From NCBI GenBank assembly GCA_000471925.1, contig CP006669.1:620001-684000 (forward strand): 64,000 bases of DNA, read 5' to 3'. Source of the DNA: Ralstonia pickettii DTP0602. Lineage in GTDB: Bacteria; Pseudomonadota; Gammaproteobacteria; Burkholderiales; Burkholderiaceae. A program made the translations under genes and the position numbers. Under the pieces are notes generated by a model, which saw nothing but the letters and a program-made list of their open reading frames with translations, had not been told where the DNA came from and made no database searches. This document shows positions 36,071-45,677 of this stretch, in pieces (within the stretch, counting starts at the first letter, position 1; every line of letters starts with the position of its first letter).

Positions 36071-36156
36071 CTGATTAAGACAGCAAAGGCGCTGCACCTC
36101 CACGTGGCCAGGAAAATCGGTTTGCCCGGCCACGTGACGCGCCTTGTCCAGCCAGC

Positions 36157-37503
36157 CTACTTGACGCACGCGAGGTTGACGGCGAGTCCGCCCCAGTCGG
36201 TGGCCTGGTTGCTGTCCACCTGGACCTGCAGCTTGTCGTTGTGGAGAATGGTTCCGGAAGGCACCTCACGGGTGCAGTTCTGCAGACCGTTGGTCACCTT
36301 GCAGCCCAGGCTGCCGACCTCCGCCAGCTTCACCGCTGCGCCCGCCCCTGTCACCTTGTACACCGAGATGTCCAGCGATCCGTGCACCTTGCCGAGCGTG
36401 CTGGCCGTGAGCTTGACGCTGCTGCAGTCATAGGGAATCACGACACCGAAATCCGACGGCAGAGGCACCGCGCCGCCCGAGCCGGTCATGGCATAGTGGC
36501 CGCGGCTAAGCGTATCCGGCACGTTGAAGTTGCCGTTGTAGACCGTCGCAGTCGTCATTTTCGCGCCGGAGGTTGGCCACTTGCCGTCCTGCTTCGGGCC
36601 GTACAGCGTCGATGTCGAGGTATCGAAATAGAAATCGCCATCGACACCGATGCTGTCCGTCGGCGCGCCGCTGCCGTACAGGATGTGGCCGCCATTCCCA
36701 ACCGTGCTCCCACCGGTCCCACCGGTCCCGCCGGTACCACCAGTGCCACCCGTACCGCCTGTACCGCCAGTGCCGCCAGTCCCGGACTGGCCGGCCAGCG
36801 AGACCCCCTGCGGCCACTGGTCGTTGGCCTTGGGCCCGTACAGCGTCCAGGTGTTAGTATCCAGGTAGTAATCGCCGTTGTTTCCGACGCTGTTGTCCGG
36901 CGCGCCCGCGCCCGTCAGCACGGTGCCGCCGCCGGGGCCCGACGAGCCGGACCCGCCACCCAACGGGACACCCGGCGGCCAGGTGCCATCCGCCTTGGGC
37001 CCGAACAGTGTCGAGGTGGTGGTGTTGATGTAGTAGTCGCCGTTGTTGCCGACGCCGCTGGTCGGATCGCCCGAGCCGGACAGCATGGTGCTACCGGCCA
37101 GACCCGTATTGCCGCCGGCCCCGGTGTTGCCTTGGGTGCCGCTCCCGCCCACCGGCCCTGCTATCGACACCCCAGCCGGCCACACGCCGTTTGCCTTGGG
37201 CCCGAAGAGCATCCAGGTCGCGGTATTGAGGTAGAAATCCCCGTCCTTGCCGATATCGGGCCCCGGGTCACTGGTACCGGACAGCATGGTGCTGCCAGCC
37301 GTGGCGGGAGTTGGCGCCGTCGTGGATGTGGACGTGGCCGATCCCGGGTTACCTGTCGTATCCGATCCCGGGTTGCCTGTCGTGGTCGCGGCTGACGTGG
37401 CGCTGGCAGGCGCCGAGTCGCCTCCGCCTCCCCCGCAACCGGCGACCGTGACGATCAGACAGGCGAGCGGCACGGCAGCCAGCCTCATGTGGATGCGTTT
37501 CAT
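36157..37503 (-). CDS. Collagen-like lipoprotein with four tandem GDFYxNTxTxTLFGPK modules
   Basis: A 448-residue envelope protein. The lipobox LIVTVAGC puts the lipidated Cys at about residue 23, followed by a Gly/Ser/Thr-rich linker. Four modules of some 60 residues follow, each with GD(F/Y)Y(L/I/F)(N/D)T, then (F/Y)GPK and WP-GV; between modules 3 and 4 lies a run of GTG triplets (seven or eight). The last 140 residues form a separate domain with Cys residues (VIPYDCSSVKL, GSLGCKVTNGLQNCTRE). The modules resemble collagen-associated repeats in phage tail and surface proteins. A surface adhesin or matrix protein is likely; function unknown. Confidence 0.85.
   Translation of the reverse strand: MKRIHMRLAAVPLACLIVTVAGCGGGGGDSAPASATSAATTTGNPGSDTTGNPGSATSTSTTAPTPATAGSTMLSGTSDPGPDIGKDGDFYLNTATWMLFGPKANGVWPAGVSIAGPVGGSGTQGNTGAGGNTGLAGSTMLSGSGDPTSGVGNNGDYYINTTTSTLFGPKADGTWPPGVPLGGGSGSSGPGGGTVLTGAGAPDNSVGNNGDYYLDTNTWTLYGPKANDQWPQGVSLAGQSGTGGTGGTGGTGGTGGTGGTGGTGGSTVGNGGHILYGSGAPTDSIGVDGDFYFDTSTSTLYGPKQDGKWPTSGAKMTTATVYNGNFNVPDTLSRGHYAMTGSGGAVPLPSDFGVVIPYDCSSVKLTASTLGKVHGSLDISVYKVTGAGAAVKLAEVGSLGCKVTNGLQNCTREVPSGTILHNDKLQVQVDSNQATDWGGLAVNLACVK
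36718..36780 (-). repeat. GGT/GGC triplet run encoding a (GTG)n tract
   Basis: A 9-bp unit (about GGTGGTACC/GGCGGTACG on the coding strand) is repeated seven to eight times with small changes. It lies inside the lipoprotein gene and keeps frame. Copy number may vary between strains. Confidence 0.6.
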
Positions 37504-38004
37504 AGAGTCCCCCCTTTCCCGGCTTTTTTAGCCACTTTGAAATCCGATGGCTTGCGCTAGCGCCAACGATGCGTTCAATCTAGGTGGCGGGATTGGAAAG
37601 AAAAATCGCCTCTATGGACGAGCGCCGGGTATGCGGCAAGCGCGATCGGACGCCAAAAGGATGTTTAAGAAATGAAACATCGGGCCATCAAAGCGGCGCC
37701 CCTCTTGCCATGCATTTACCCCAGCAGAGATGTCAACTGCCCGCAGCCGCCATGCACACGTTAAATGCGCCCGCTTGCAGTGAAGGCCAGCCGACGCACA
37801 CGACCCTGGCAGTTGTTTCAAAGTCGAATCAGCCTGCATTCCCCTGTTTGAAGGTAGGCGGTCGCCGCCTTACTTTCGAATCTGGACGTCGGCTACGGAC
37901 TGGGGCAGCTTCGCGATATCACGCTCGATGTCAGCGTCGAGTTGCTTTCCGATAGCGCGAATGGCGACCAAGGGGCTGCCGGCCAACACCTTCAAGGAAT
38001 TGCT
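37504..38004. other. 500-bp stretch with no recognised gene
   Basis: It must carry the promoter of the leftward lipoprotein gene. Nothing else is clear. A minus-strand frame ending at 37870 (...KQLDADIERDIAKLPQ) may be another gene tail, but I cannot assign it. Confidence 0.4.
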
Positions 38005-38559
38005 CGCCCTCGCGACCCGCAGCTTGAATTGCGTATCAACACCAGCGTGCAGCCCGTGGACTTCGAGTCCGAGGATGTCGACATCGGGATGCAGCGTTCG
38101 GCGCAGCCGGATCCAGGGCTGCATGCCATCTCCGTCATGGATGAAACCGGAATCCTGGTTTGCTCGCCAAGGCTATGGGGCAAGCGCAAACCGCGGCTGG
38201 CCGAACTGGAGTCGATGACCCTGCTTCACAGCGCCAACCGTCCTGAGGACTGGCCGCTCTGGCTCAAGCTCATGGAGGTGCCGGACTTGCAGCCAGCAAA
38301 CCAGATCGAATTCAGTTTCTCGCTGTTGATGTACCAAGCCGCACTCGAGGGTCTGGGTGTCTGCATTGCGCAGCCGGAATTCGTGGGAGAAGATCTCGCG
38401 TCGGGCCGACTCATCGCACCGTTCCCAGAGATCGTTTCGACGGGAAGAAAGCACTTCCTCGCCTGTCCGGAGCGGCGACGTCACGATCCCGCTGTCGCGC
38501 GCTTTTTCTCCTGGATACAGTCGGGTGCAGAGGCCCAGCCGGCGGGACGTGTGCGCTGA
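38005..38559 (+). pseudogene. LysR-family regulator (GcvA-like), effector-domain fragment
   Basis: The frame reads LELRINTSVQPVDFESEDVD, then GILVCSPRLWGKRKPRLAEL, FSLLMYQAALEGLGVCIAQP and VARFFSWIQSG. This is the second half of a GcvA-like LysR protein. The winged HTH and first lobe are missing; an ATG at 37942 precedes unrelated sequence. It is unlikely to work as a regulator. Confidence 0.7.
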
Positions 38560-38577
38560 CCGCATCCGAGCGTTATG

Positions 38578-38755
38578 AGCACCATTACAATTGACGCGAT
38601 GATCGCTGCCGGCGCACCTGGACTGGTCGAAATTGGGCATCATCACGAAATCTATTTGAGTGACCCGCGCAAGATTGCTGCCGAGAAGCTTAAGACGATT
38701 TTGCGTAAGCCCGTGCGCGACGAAGAGACACCTCGCGAGCTTAGCGATGTTTATC
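38578..38755 (+). pseudogene. GyrI-like effector-binding domain, C-terminal fragment
   Basis: GLVEIGHHHEIYLSDPRK and AAEKLKTILRKPVR are the closing strand and helix of the GyrI-like small-molecule-binding domain found in AraC/MerR regulators and stand-alone proteins. The rest of the domain is missing. An 82-codon frame (38575-38823) runs on into an XRE remnant. Confidence 0.6.
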
Positions 38756-38820
38756 GCATGGGCCGCTGCCTGTTCGAGCAACGGCCCATACGCCTTAAGA
38801 ACGACCCATCGTCAAACCCG
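38756..38820 (-). repeat. XRE/HipB-like remnant, copy B (65 bp)
   Basis: CGCATGGGCCGCTGCCTGTT and the following 40 bp, ending CATCGTCAAACCC, match 31072-31141. On the minus strand it encodes LEQAAAHA as in the other two copies. Confidence 0.6.
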
Positions 38821-38867
38821 TAAGGAGTCAGCTGGACCCGCTGCGCGAATCGTCGCTGACTCATCCA

Positions 38868-41021
38868 CTAGCGTTGGAACGGATCGAGGTTGAGGAACGG
38901 CTTAAGGCCGGTGCTCGCGCCCCCCGCTCCCACCGCACTAATGCATTCCGTGTTGTCCACGCCGTTCCCGGTGCTTCCGTCCTGCAGCAAGGCTCCGGAA
39001 GAGCTGACCTTATGCCCCTGGGGGAAGCAGAGCGAGGGGTGATCGAACGGCGCTTTGCGATAGCGCACGCGGTCATCACTCAGGGCAAGCATGAAAGCCA
39101 CCAGGTCTTGCTTGTCCGACTCCGTCAGGCCGAGCGGCGCAATGCCCCGATCCAGATTCGCCCTGTTGACGTCCGCAAAATCCCCGCCACGGTTATAGAA
39201 GTCCACCACCTGCATCAGGGTAGATTTTCCGCCGTTATGGAAATACGGGCCGGTAAACTCCAGATTGCGCAGACTTGGTGTCTTGAAGGCACCGTCAACC
39301 GCCACACGCTGGGTCTCGCCAACTGCCGTCTCCTTGGTGGTATCGAAGCCGTTGCCCAGCAACTGGGTCTTGCCCTGCTGCGCCATCCGCGTTTCGGAGA
39401 ACGGATTGCCGAACGGATCGATGCCGCCGACGCCGAGATCCTCTGCGGTCGGTTGCACGCCGATGTTGTAGAAGCCGTTGTCATAGACAGCTTCCAGCCC
39501 ATCTCCCATTGGCATCCGCCTGAGCCGCTGCGCGGTCACGCTGGAGAATGAGGCGGCGGTCAGCTCAGCGCCTGAGTGACAGCGGCTGCAACGCCCGGTC
39601 CCGGTGAAGATTCTGGCGCCGCGTAACTGCTGCTCATTCAAGGCTCCGGTCTGGCCCTCGAGGTAACGGTCGACCGGCGTGTCATTGGCAATCAGGGTGG
39701 ACTCGTAAAGCTGAACGGCGAGGCCGAAGAAGAGCGCGAAGTTGGCCTCCATCTGGCTTACCTCGAACTTCTCGTTGCTGCGCTTGAACTGGCGGGCGGG
39801 CAGCAAATCCATCGAGCCGACTTTCGCCTCATCCGCAGCCGACATGCGCATCAGTGTCGGTGAGGCCCAATACTCGGGGCGGAATGCCTTCTTGACCAGC
39901 TCAGAGTAAGTCGGTAGCTGATCGTTGTTGCGCAGTAACTCCAAGGGGCCAAGTACGCTGTCGTCCGCAGCGATGGTCTGGCCGGCCAACGGCCGCTGGC
40001 CAAGCAGCTTCTTGCCGAGCTTCATGAATGACCGGCCCGCGCAACTCATCTCGACCGCGCTCAGGGGCGGCCCGTCACTCTGCGACGCCAGGGAGGCGCC
40101 TGGAATGGCCACCTGGATTTGCCTGAGCACGCCACCCTCGTGCTTCCACACAAGGGCATTGGGATTCCTCATGCCAAACGGATCGCCGCCGTTGTACATG
40201 TTGTTGGCGCGCCCATCCCAGAAGTTGCGGAAATTGAATACCGCATTGATCACGGACGGCGTATTGCGTCCGGTCACTTGCCGCGTGTTGACGCCGTTGA
40301 GGTTGAAGCCTGTACCGCCGTGGAAGATGTCGTCGGAAACCGTGGCGCAGACATCGCCTGTCTTGCCCGTGCCGAATTCAACGAAGTTGCGGGTGAATAC
40401 CCCCTGCGAGCCGGCAACCTCATTGACGTTCGAGAGTTGCGGCTGCGCCTGGTTCACGTCCACGTGCTTGGTGAACGCAAAGTCTTCCGGCTTCAGGGTG
40501 TAGTTAGGCCGGCCCAGCTGGAAGGTCTTATCGCCGCCCAGCAGGCCTGGAGAGAGCTGGTTCGTGATGCGGTTGTCGACACCGGCATGGAAGTGGCAAC
40601 TTGCACAGGCGGTCTTGTTGTCGCTGCCCACTTTCATGTCCCAGAACAGCGCCTTGCCGAGCTGGATGGCGGCCGCCTTGTCCTTGACAAACTGATCGAG
40701 AACTTCGGCAGGCGGACCGGGAACCACAGCGGTCTTGAGCGACTTCAGCCCCGCCAGGGGATCTACCACTTGCGCCTGCAGTAAGCGCCACATCAGAACT
40801 GGTGTCCCCAACAAGATGGCGACCATGAGCATCGCCTTAAGCGGTGCCTGACCGCGTTGCCTTTGGCGGCGCAATTTTCCAGCGCCCGGGGACGAGGAGC
40901 CGGCGCCGTCGATGCGTGACGGCAGGCAATCACCGGACCCGGGCGCATGAGCCCGGGATCGCGACTGCGCCGGGTCGGGGTTGGTATCACAAGCGTGGCT
41001 ATTGCTGTTGTTGTTGGGCAT
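38868..41021 (-). CDS. Di-heme cytochrome c peroxidase (CcpA/MauG family), membrane-anchored
   Basis: A 717-residue periplasmic peroxidase with an unusually long N-terminus. Residues 1-60 are polar, and 61-80 (LKAMLMVAILLGTPVLMWRL) form a membrane anchor. Heme sites are CASCH at 139-143 and CSRCH in the second half (GTGRCSRCHSGAEL). Other markers are RNTPSVINAVFN near the first domain and TPSLRNLEFTGPYFHNG and LVAFMLALSDDRVR near the end. It is larger than the classic 320-350-residue enzymes. The ATG at 41019-41021 has AGGTGAAAG upstream. It would reduce peroxide or oxidise a protein partner; no partner is nearby. Confidence 0.9.
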   Translation of the reverse strand: MPNNNSNSHACDTNPDPAQSRSRAHAPGSGDCLPSRIDGAGSSSPGAGKLRRQRQRGQAPLKAMLMVAILLGTPVLMWRLLQAQVVDPLAGLKSLKTAVVPGPPAEVLDQFVKDKAAAIQLGKALFWDMKVGSDNKTACASCHFHAGVDNRITNQLSPGLLGGDKTFQLGRPNYTLKPEDFAFTKHVDVNQAQPQLSNVNEVAGSQGVFTRNFVEFGTGKTGDVCATVSDDIFHGGTGFNLNGVNTRQVTGRNTPSVINAVFNFRNFWDGRANNMYNGGDPFGMRNPNALVWKHEGGVLRQIQVAIPGASLASQSDGPPLSAVEMSCAGRSFMKLGKKLLGQRPLAGQTIAADDSVLGPLELLRNNDQLPTYSELVKKAFRPEYWASPTLMRMSAADEAKVGSMDLLPARQFKRSNEKFEVSQMEANFALFFGLAVQLYESTLIANDTPVDRYLEGQTGALNEQQLRGARIFTGTGRCSRCHSGAELTAASFSSVTAQRLRRMPMGDGLEAVYDNGFYNIGVQPTAEDLGVGGIDPFGNPFSETRMAQQGKTQLLGNGFDTTKETAVGETQRVAVDGAFKTPSLRNLEFTGPYFHNGGKSTLMQVVDFYNRGGDFADVNRANLDRGIAPLGLTESDKQDLVAFMLALSDDRVRYRKAPFDHPSLCFPQGHKVSSSGALLQDGSTGNGVDNTECISAVGAGGASTGLKPFLNLDPFQR

Positions 41022-41322
41022 ATCTTTCACCTGGACCGTAGACGCTACAGCACATGAGTTTGAGCGGCGTTGTCGTGGTTCCCGTCGCCAAGGCATCGCC
41101 TCGCGCCAGGACTGCGCTCGGCCTCCTCACGCGTTGGCTGCTGCCTTGCAGGAGGACCCGCAGGAACCACGTCCAATCATATGTAGCTGCGACAGGGTGC
41201 AACGTGAGCCGTCTATGTGCGTTACCGCACAGACATTGCCGGTCACGCCACGGCACCAGAGCGTCGAGCAGGTCAGCTGCCTGGCCAAACGGGTCCTGCC
41301 GTGGAGCATCGCCTTAGCAACA
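41022..41322. other. 300-bp stretch upstream of the peroxidase gene
   Basis: It should contain the peroxidase promoter. No gene, clear -35/-10 pair or regulatory repeat was recognised. Confidence 0.35.
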
Positions 41323-41700
41323 ATGAGACGGGGAGCCGCCCTGCGAGACACGATCGTTCTCGAGTTCGACGACGGCGATGGAATCGCGGTCAAGCGGATC
41401 GAGGTAATGCGGTTTCACCGCCTCGCTGGGAGTCACGCCTCGGGGAGGTCGGATTGTCCTTGGCTGAAGGTAAGGTCACTGATCAATTGCACCCAGCGGG
41501 AATTTATCGTCGAGCAACTCGATCGCTTTCGCCCGTCGCAGAGAGCATGCAAGGCATGCGGCGTGCACCGTCGCCTGCACGACGGTCATTGCTTCGAGCT
41601 GAAGGCCACACTCGGGAGGGTCTTTTACCGCCATAGACCAAATCGCGGTAGGAATACCAGTTGCCCGGTACCCCGCGCACATAGATCCCGGCGTGCTCCA
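41323..41700 (+). pseudogene. Transposase N-terminal fragment (ISKra4-like)
   Basis: The reading starts LRDTIVLEFDDGDGIAVKRIE, goes through LGEVGLSLAEGK in a second frame, then EFIVEQLDRFRPSQRACKAC and GVHRRLHDGHCFELKATLGRV. The CxxCG-like zinc site followed by a D/LGRV segment is typical of the N-terminal half of ISKra4-like transposases. At least one frameshift and loss of the catalytic part make it dead. Integrase copy 5 follows. Confidence 0.5.
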
Positions 41701-41739
41701 TTCGGGCACCGTATGTGCTTACCCACATACGGTGCCAGG

Positions 41740-42286
41740 AACTCGCGCGCAGTCATCCGGACTGGCGCCCGTTTGCCGGGCCGCTGTCACCCGCCAGCGT
41801 GCGCCACGCGATGGTGATCCTGAACGCGCTCTTCGCCTGGCTGACCGAGGCCGGCTACCTGGCCGGCAACCCGCTCGCGCTCGCGCGGCGCCGGCGTGCC
41901 CCGCCCCGGCCGCGCATCACGCGCTATCTGAGCCACCAGCTGTGGGCGACCGTCAAGGAAACCGTCGAGGCGATGCCGGTCGGCACCGTGCGCGAGCGCC
42001 TGCATGCGGCACGCTGCCGCTGGGTGCTGACGGCACTCTATCTGGGTGGGTTGCGCGCGTCGGAAGTCGCGAGCACGCCCATGGGAGCGTTCTTCTGCCG
42101 GCGCGACGCCCAGGGCATCGAGCGCTGGTGGCTGGAGGTAACCGGCAAGGGGCAACAAGACCCGGCAGGTACCGGCCACCGATGAACTGATCGCCGAACT
42201 GGCGCGCCCACGGACTGCCATCTAGCCCGCAGCATGGGAAACGCGCCCGCTGGTGCTGCCCGTTATCGGCCGTGAGACGGGTATCT
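41740..42286 (+). pseudogene. Tyrosine recombinase remnant, copy 5 (C-terminus lost)
   Basis: This copy has the best N-terminal half: DWRPFAG, PLSPASVRHAMVILNALFAW, ITRYLSHQLWATVKE and Arg-I in LGGLRASE, up to VTGKG. An extra G near 42150 shifts frame, and the gene stops at LPVIG near 42270, before HxxR and Tyr. The dispersed right-type repeat starts immediately after (42287). Confidence 0.8.
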
Positions 42287-42334
42287 TGGCCCTGGCAGAG
42301 ACCGTCCCGGGCCATTTAACGGCTTCCGTCAACA
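42287..42334 (+). repeat. Dispersed repeat, right type
   Basis: Begins TGGCCCTGGCAGAGACCGTC and ends TTTAACGGCTTCCGTCAACA. It aligns with 20050-20098 along its whole length. Here it replaces the missing end of integrase copy 5. Confidence 0.6.
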
Positions 42335-42390
42335 TCTGGCATGCGATGCAGCCGGTCCCGAAGGTGTCCCGGCGCGGGCCGGTTAAACCG

Positions 42391-44406
42391 CTACGCGCCG
42401 GCGCGTGAACTGCCGGGCTCAGCCCGAATCGAGGCCAGTTTCACGTATAACGTACTCCTCGAAATACCCAGTGTCCGGGCGGCCATAGACATGTTTCCAT
42501 GGGCATTCGCGATCGCGTCGAGTATCGCTTGCCTCTCCATTTCCTCAAGACGACCAAATGAAACAGGTACTGACGTCGAGGTTGATACGGAAAGGGAGTC
42601 CTTTGGCGTCTGTGCGATGCTCGGGGGGAGCAGAGAAGTATCGATGATGTTGCCTTCGCTGAGCGCGAACATCACCTCGAAGACATTCTGCAGTTCACGT
42701 ATGTTACCCGGCCAGCGATGGCTCAGAAGCGCCTGGCGCACGGCGGGTTCAAGCTGCTTGGGCGCACAGCTATACTTGCGTGCCAGTTTGCTGTTGAGAT
42801 GCTCGATGATTGCCGCGATATCGCCCGGCCGGTCGCGCAGCGGCGGTAGCGGCAGGCTGACCACGCAGAGGCGGTGGTACAGGTCTTCGCGGAAGCGCCC
42901 GGCGGCGATCTCCTTCTGCAGATCACGGTTCGTGGCTGCGACGACGCGCACCGAAACGCGCCGCTCGCGGGTATCGCCCAGGCGGACCACAACGCCATCC
43001 TGCAGCACGCGCAACAGGTGGGGCTGCATGTCTAGCGGCAGCTCCCCAAGCTCGTCCAGGAAGAGCGTGCCGCCGTCGGCCTGCTCAAACTTCCCCGGAA
43101 GGCCACCACGACGGGCACCTGTAAAGGCTCCCTCGGTATAGCCAAAGAGTTCGCTGGCCAGGAGCTCACGGGTAAAAGCGCCGCAATTGACGGCAATGAA
43201 TGGACCCTCGGGGCGCTTACCCGCCCGATGCAGCGCCCGGGCAAAGAGTTCTTTCCCTGCTCCGGTCTCGCCGAGGAGCAGTACGGGCAGATCCAGAGGG
43301 GCGATACGACGGGCGCGTGCCTTGGTCGCCTCCAGCACCTCACTTCCCCCGATGATCTCGCCAAACGCATCGTTTCCGGCCATTGTCGCCGTGACAGTGG
43401 CCGTAGCCGTGGACAGCGATACAGCGCTTCGGTTCTGGCGCGTCCCGAGCGGGATCACCAGCATCGTACCCAGCATCCCGTCATGGTCCTTCACCGGGTG
43501 CAGCCATTCGGGGCGCAGCCATTCCGGGCGTTGGCAGGACCGATCGATCTGGGGCAGTGCAAGGTTGAGTCCCGGCACCTGGCCGCCGACTTCCAACGGC
43601 AGCCGCACGTCATAGCTCTCCCGCGCCACCTGTGCATTTCCGTTAGCACGGACAATGCGTCCACGGCTGTCGACAAGCACAACATAATCGCTCGCGTAAC
43701 GGATGAAATGGTCGATGGCTCGGGTCAGCAATCGCTCGTGGAGTGCAACTTCGCGACGTGCCAGTTCGCTTTCGATCTGCCTGGCTGCAGCCACCACCAG
43801 CCCCAAGGTGTGCCCATGGAAGGTTTCCTTGACGCCAGAAACATCCACGACTCCCAGCAGGGTGCGACTAAACGGGTCAAGAATGGGAGCCGCGGCGCAG
43901 GTCCAGCGCTTGACGTCCAGGCAGAAATGCTCGTCGGCATGGATCTGAACTGGAGCGGCGGTGGCGATCGCGGTGCCAATGGCATTGGTGCCGATGACAT
44001 CCTCATTCCAGCAGCCACCGGTGGCCAGGTTGATCCCCTCGCCGATGCTCCGGGCCCTGGTCTCGCCATTGAGGTGGAGAACGGTGCCGCCCGGGTCACA
44101 GAGCATGATGAGGGTGCCGCATTCCCGCAGGATATCGCGCAGGCCCTCGAGTGCCGGACGCGCGGCCTCGCAGAGCTCCCGGTTCTGCCGCTGCAACTGA
44201 CGGACACGTTCGGTGGCAGCTCCCGGTGCGGAGTGCCTGGCAGGGTCAACGGCCTCGGAACGACACCGCTGCCACGACGCCAGGACGACGCTGCGCACAC
44301 CTGCCACTTCCAGGGGCTGGTCCTGCACAAATCGCTCCCAGGCGGAGGCCACGACGGGTTCGTCGCCGAGGCGGGGGATCAGGGTGCCGCAACGAGAAAA
44401 CGGCAT
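42391..44406 (-). CDS. Sigma-54-dependent activator, AcoR/AcxR type
   Basis: A 671-residue enhancer-binding protein. The N-terminal half holds a GAF-like sensor ([18 protein letters not shown], with [13 protein letters not shown]) and a PAS-like segment ([20 protein letters not shown]). The AAA+ domain has Walker A GETGAGKE, the sigma-54 contact loop GAFTGARRG and Walker [13 protein letters not shown] Fis-type HTH ([20 protein letters not shown]) ends the protein. AcoR-family activators control acetoin or acetone carboxylase operons; an acetone carboxylase stub with a sigma-54 promoter lies at 45635-45869. It may now drive the alcohol dehydrogenase gene. Confidence 0.92.
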   Translation of the reverse strand: MPFSRCGTLIPRLGDEPVVASAWERFVQDQPLEVAGVRSVVLASWQRCRSEAVDPARHSAPGAATERVRQLQRQNRELCEAARPALEGLRDILRECGTLIMLCDPGGTVLHLNGETRARSIGEGINLATGGCWNEDVIGTNAIGTAIATAAPVQIHADEHFCLDVKRWTCAAAPILDPFSRTLLGVVDVSGVKETFHGHTLGLVVAAARQIESELARREVALHERLLTRAIDHFIRYASDYVVLVDSRGRIVRANGNAQVARESYDVRLPLEVGGQVPGLNLALPQIDRSCQRPEWLRPEWLHPVKDHDGMLGTMLVIPLGTRQNRSAVSLSTATATVTATMAGNDAFGEIIGGSEVLEATKARARRIAPLDLPVLLLGETGAGKELFARALHRAGKRPEGPFIAVNCGAFTRELLASELFGYTEGAFTGARRGGLPGKFEQADGGTLFLDELGELPLDMQPHLLRVLQDGVVVRLGDTRERRVSVRVVAATNRDLQKEIAAGRFREDLYHRLCVVSLPLPPLRDRPGDIAAIIEHLNSKLARKYSCAPKQLEPAVRQALLSHRWPGNIRELQNVFEVMFALSEGNIIDTSLLPPSIAQTPKDSLSVSTSTSVPVSFGRLEEMERQAILDAIANAHGNMSMAARTLGISRSTLYVKLASIRAEPGSSRAGA

Positions 44407-44516
44407 GGGACGATCGCTCTCAATTGACTGGAGTAACCGTATCCGCGTGCCATCGCCAAGTCAATAAATCTCTTTTCAAATCAATAATTTGTGCTTTGCA
44501 GCATACCAACGGAAGG

Positions 44517-44563
44517 TGTCCGGTTTCCGGCCATCGCAGCCAAAAGTGTACGGAAACCGGACA
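44517..44563. promoter_or_regulatory. Inverted repeat TGTCCGGTTTCCG / CGGAAACCGGACA
   Basis: Perfect 13-bp arms at 44517-44529 and 44551-44563 with a 21-bp spacer. It lies 110 bp upstream of the activator gene, in the 290-bp gap before the LRAT gene's 3' end. The CCGGACA core recurs upstream of the sigma-54 promoter. It could be an operator or a transcription stop signal; no U-tract is present. Confidence 0.4.
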
Positions 44564-44696
44564 GCGACAGCAGCGCTCTCAGACAAGCGCGGTAGCGGCG
44601 ACCGCAGCCGCCACGAACGGCCGCCCGTATGCACGGCGGCCGCTGAGGCGTAAGCCAGCATGCCCTGGTCTTTCCCGATGCGACACAGGCACGGGC

Positions 44697-45245
44697 TCAC
44701 GATAACGATTGCGTTGAATTCGCGAACGTCCCGCCCTTGAATCCGACTCGGGAAACCGCTCGCAGCACGGACACACTTCGCAAGGCCGTGACCGTGAGCC
44801 GCCCGACAGCTTTGCACCCGCCAGCCAGCACAGCGCTTGCCCAAGACTTCCATACGTCGACCTGATCACTGCGGCTCTCGCCATATAGGCACCACATACA
44901 GAAGTGCTCACAGTTGTTGGAAATCAGGCGATAGCGGTCCTCGCCGATGCGGGAGTAGGCGCGTTGGACAGCTTCCACACCGGCGAACCTGGCACCGGGG
45001 CTTTGCCGGACCCAGACCGGATGCCCATGCGCGAATTCTGCGAGCGTGACTTCGAGCACCGGGGCGCGACGCAGTGACAGCGACAGCCCAGCGTAATGCA
45101 CGACCTTGCCGGCCCCCGCATAGACGCCATGATGCGTGTACCAGAGTCGATCGGTGACGAGATGGGTTCCGATCGCCAGGTTCGTGTCGGCAGCCGCTTC
45201 GAAAGCTTCGACAATCAGGCGCCTTGACCTCATTGAATTCTTCAT
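44697..45245 (-). CDS. LRAT-domain (NlpC/P60-like thiol) acyltransferase or hydrolase
   Basis: A 182-residue protein of the lecithin:retinol acyltransferase family. The conserved His is in WYTHHGVYAGAGKVVHYAG (His38/39), and the catalytic Cys112 is in SNNCEHFCMWCLYGE. The first 120 residues make a full LRAT domain, and the tail is basic and partly hydrophobic. Bacterial relatives probably transfer or remove acyl groups, but few are characterised. The ATG at 45245 has a modest GGTGAAG upstream. It lies between the sigma-54 activator and the acetone carboxylase stub, facing left. Confidence 0.85.
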   Translation of the reverse strand: MKNSMRSRRLIVEAFEAAADTNLAIGTHLVTDRLWYTHHGVYAGAGKVVHYAGLSLSLRRAPVLEVTLAEFAHGHPVWVRQSPGARFAGVEAVQRAYSRIGEDRYRLISNNCEHFCMWCLYGESRSDQVDVWKSWASAVLAGGCKAVGRLTVTALRSVSVLRAVSRVGFKGGTFANSTQSLS

Positions 45246-45634
45246 GGGCTTCACCACGTTCCGCTGCCATTCGTGTGAAGCCAGCGCATAGCGCGTGCCA
45301 GCGCTACAGCGATCTGCGCGGCGGAGCCCAGGAACGTCAGGGTCCATCGGCGTCCATCGCGGCAGCGACAGGGCAGACCTCCATGCCGCCCACGCCTGGC
45401 GCGATCCGCGTTGGGCAATCGTCAATGCTCCAACAGCTAAATGCCGGGGCTTGCCGAAGGCAATCGCATCGATCGCTGGCCAGAGAGCGTCCGATTCCCG
45501 GACACCGCTGCGCAGGGCGTCGTGAATCCGGACACCGACGCCAGGCATGCCGCGACCAGCGACGTGGTCAGGCAATGCCGGCAACTCGTTGATTTCAATC
45601 GCTTGCCGGGGTTGCTCCCTGGTGCCAGCCAGGC
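45246..45634. other. Upstream control region of the acx stub/ADH unit, no gene
   Basis: This 389-bp stretch holds two direct repeats of TCC-GGACACCG, at 45494-45507 and 45524-45537, 30 bp apart. They lie some 130-165 bp upstream of the predicted start and could be enhancer sites for the sigma-54 activator. A long leftward open frame crosses the region but has no recognised domain. Confidence 0.45.
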
Positions 45635-45652
45635 CTGGCACAAGCTTTGCCA
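45635..45652 (+). promoter_or_regulatory. Sigma-54 (-24/-12) promoter
   Basis: CTGGCACAAGCTTTGCCA has the invariant GG (45637-45638) and GC (45649-45650) separated by exactly 10 bp and matches TGGCAC-N5-TTGC well. It lies just upstream of the acetone carboxylase stub and points at the alcohol dehydrogenase gene. An RpoN activator gene is 1.2 kb away. Confidence 0.75.
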
Positions 45653-45677
45653 TGGATGAGTCGTGGGAGATCCCACC

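Noticed and set aside
36718..36780. Possible CRISPR-like array in the repetitive tract
   Set aside because: The units are 9 bp, contiguous, without spacers and in frame within a gene; no cas genes are present.
36241..37395. A 384-codon open frame on the plus strand through the lipoprotein gene
   Set aside because: It is the complement of a GC-rich repetitive gene; its translation is Arg/His/Ala-rich with no domain, while the minus-strand frame has a lipobox and clear modules.
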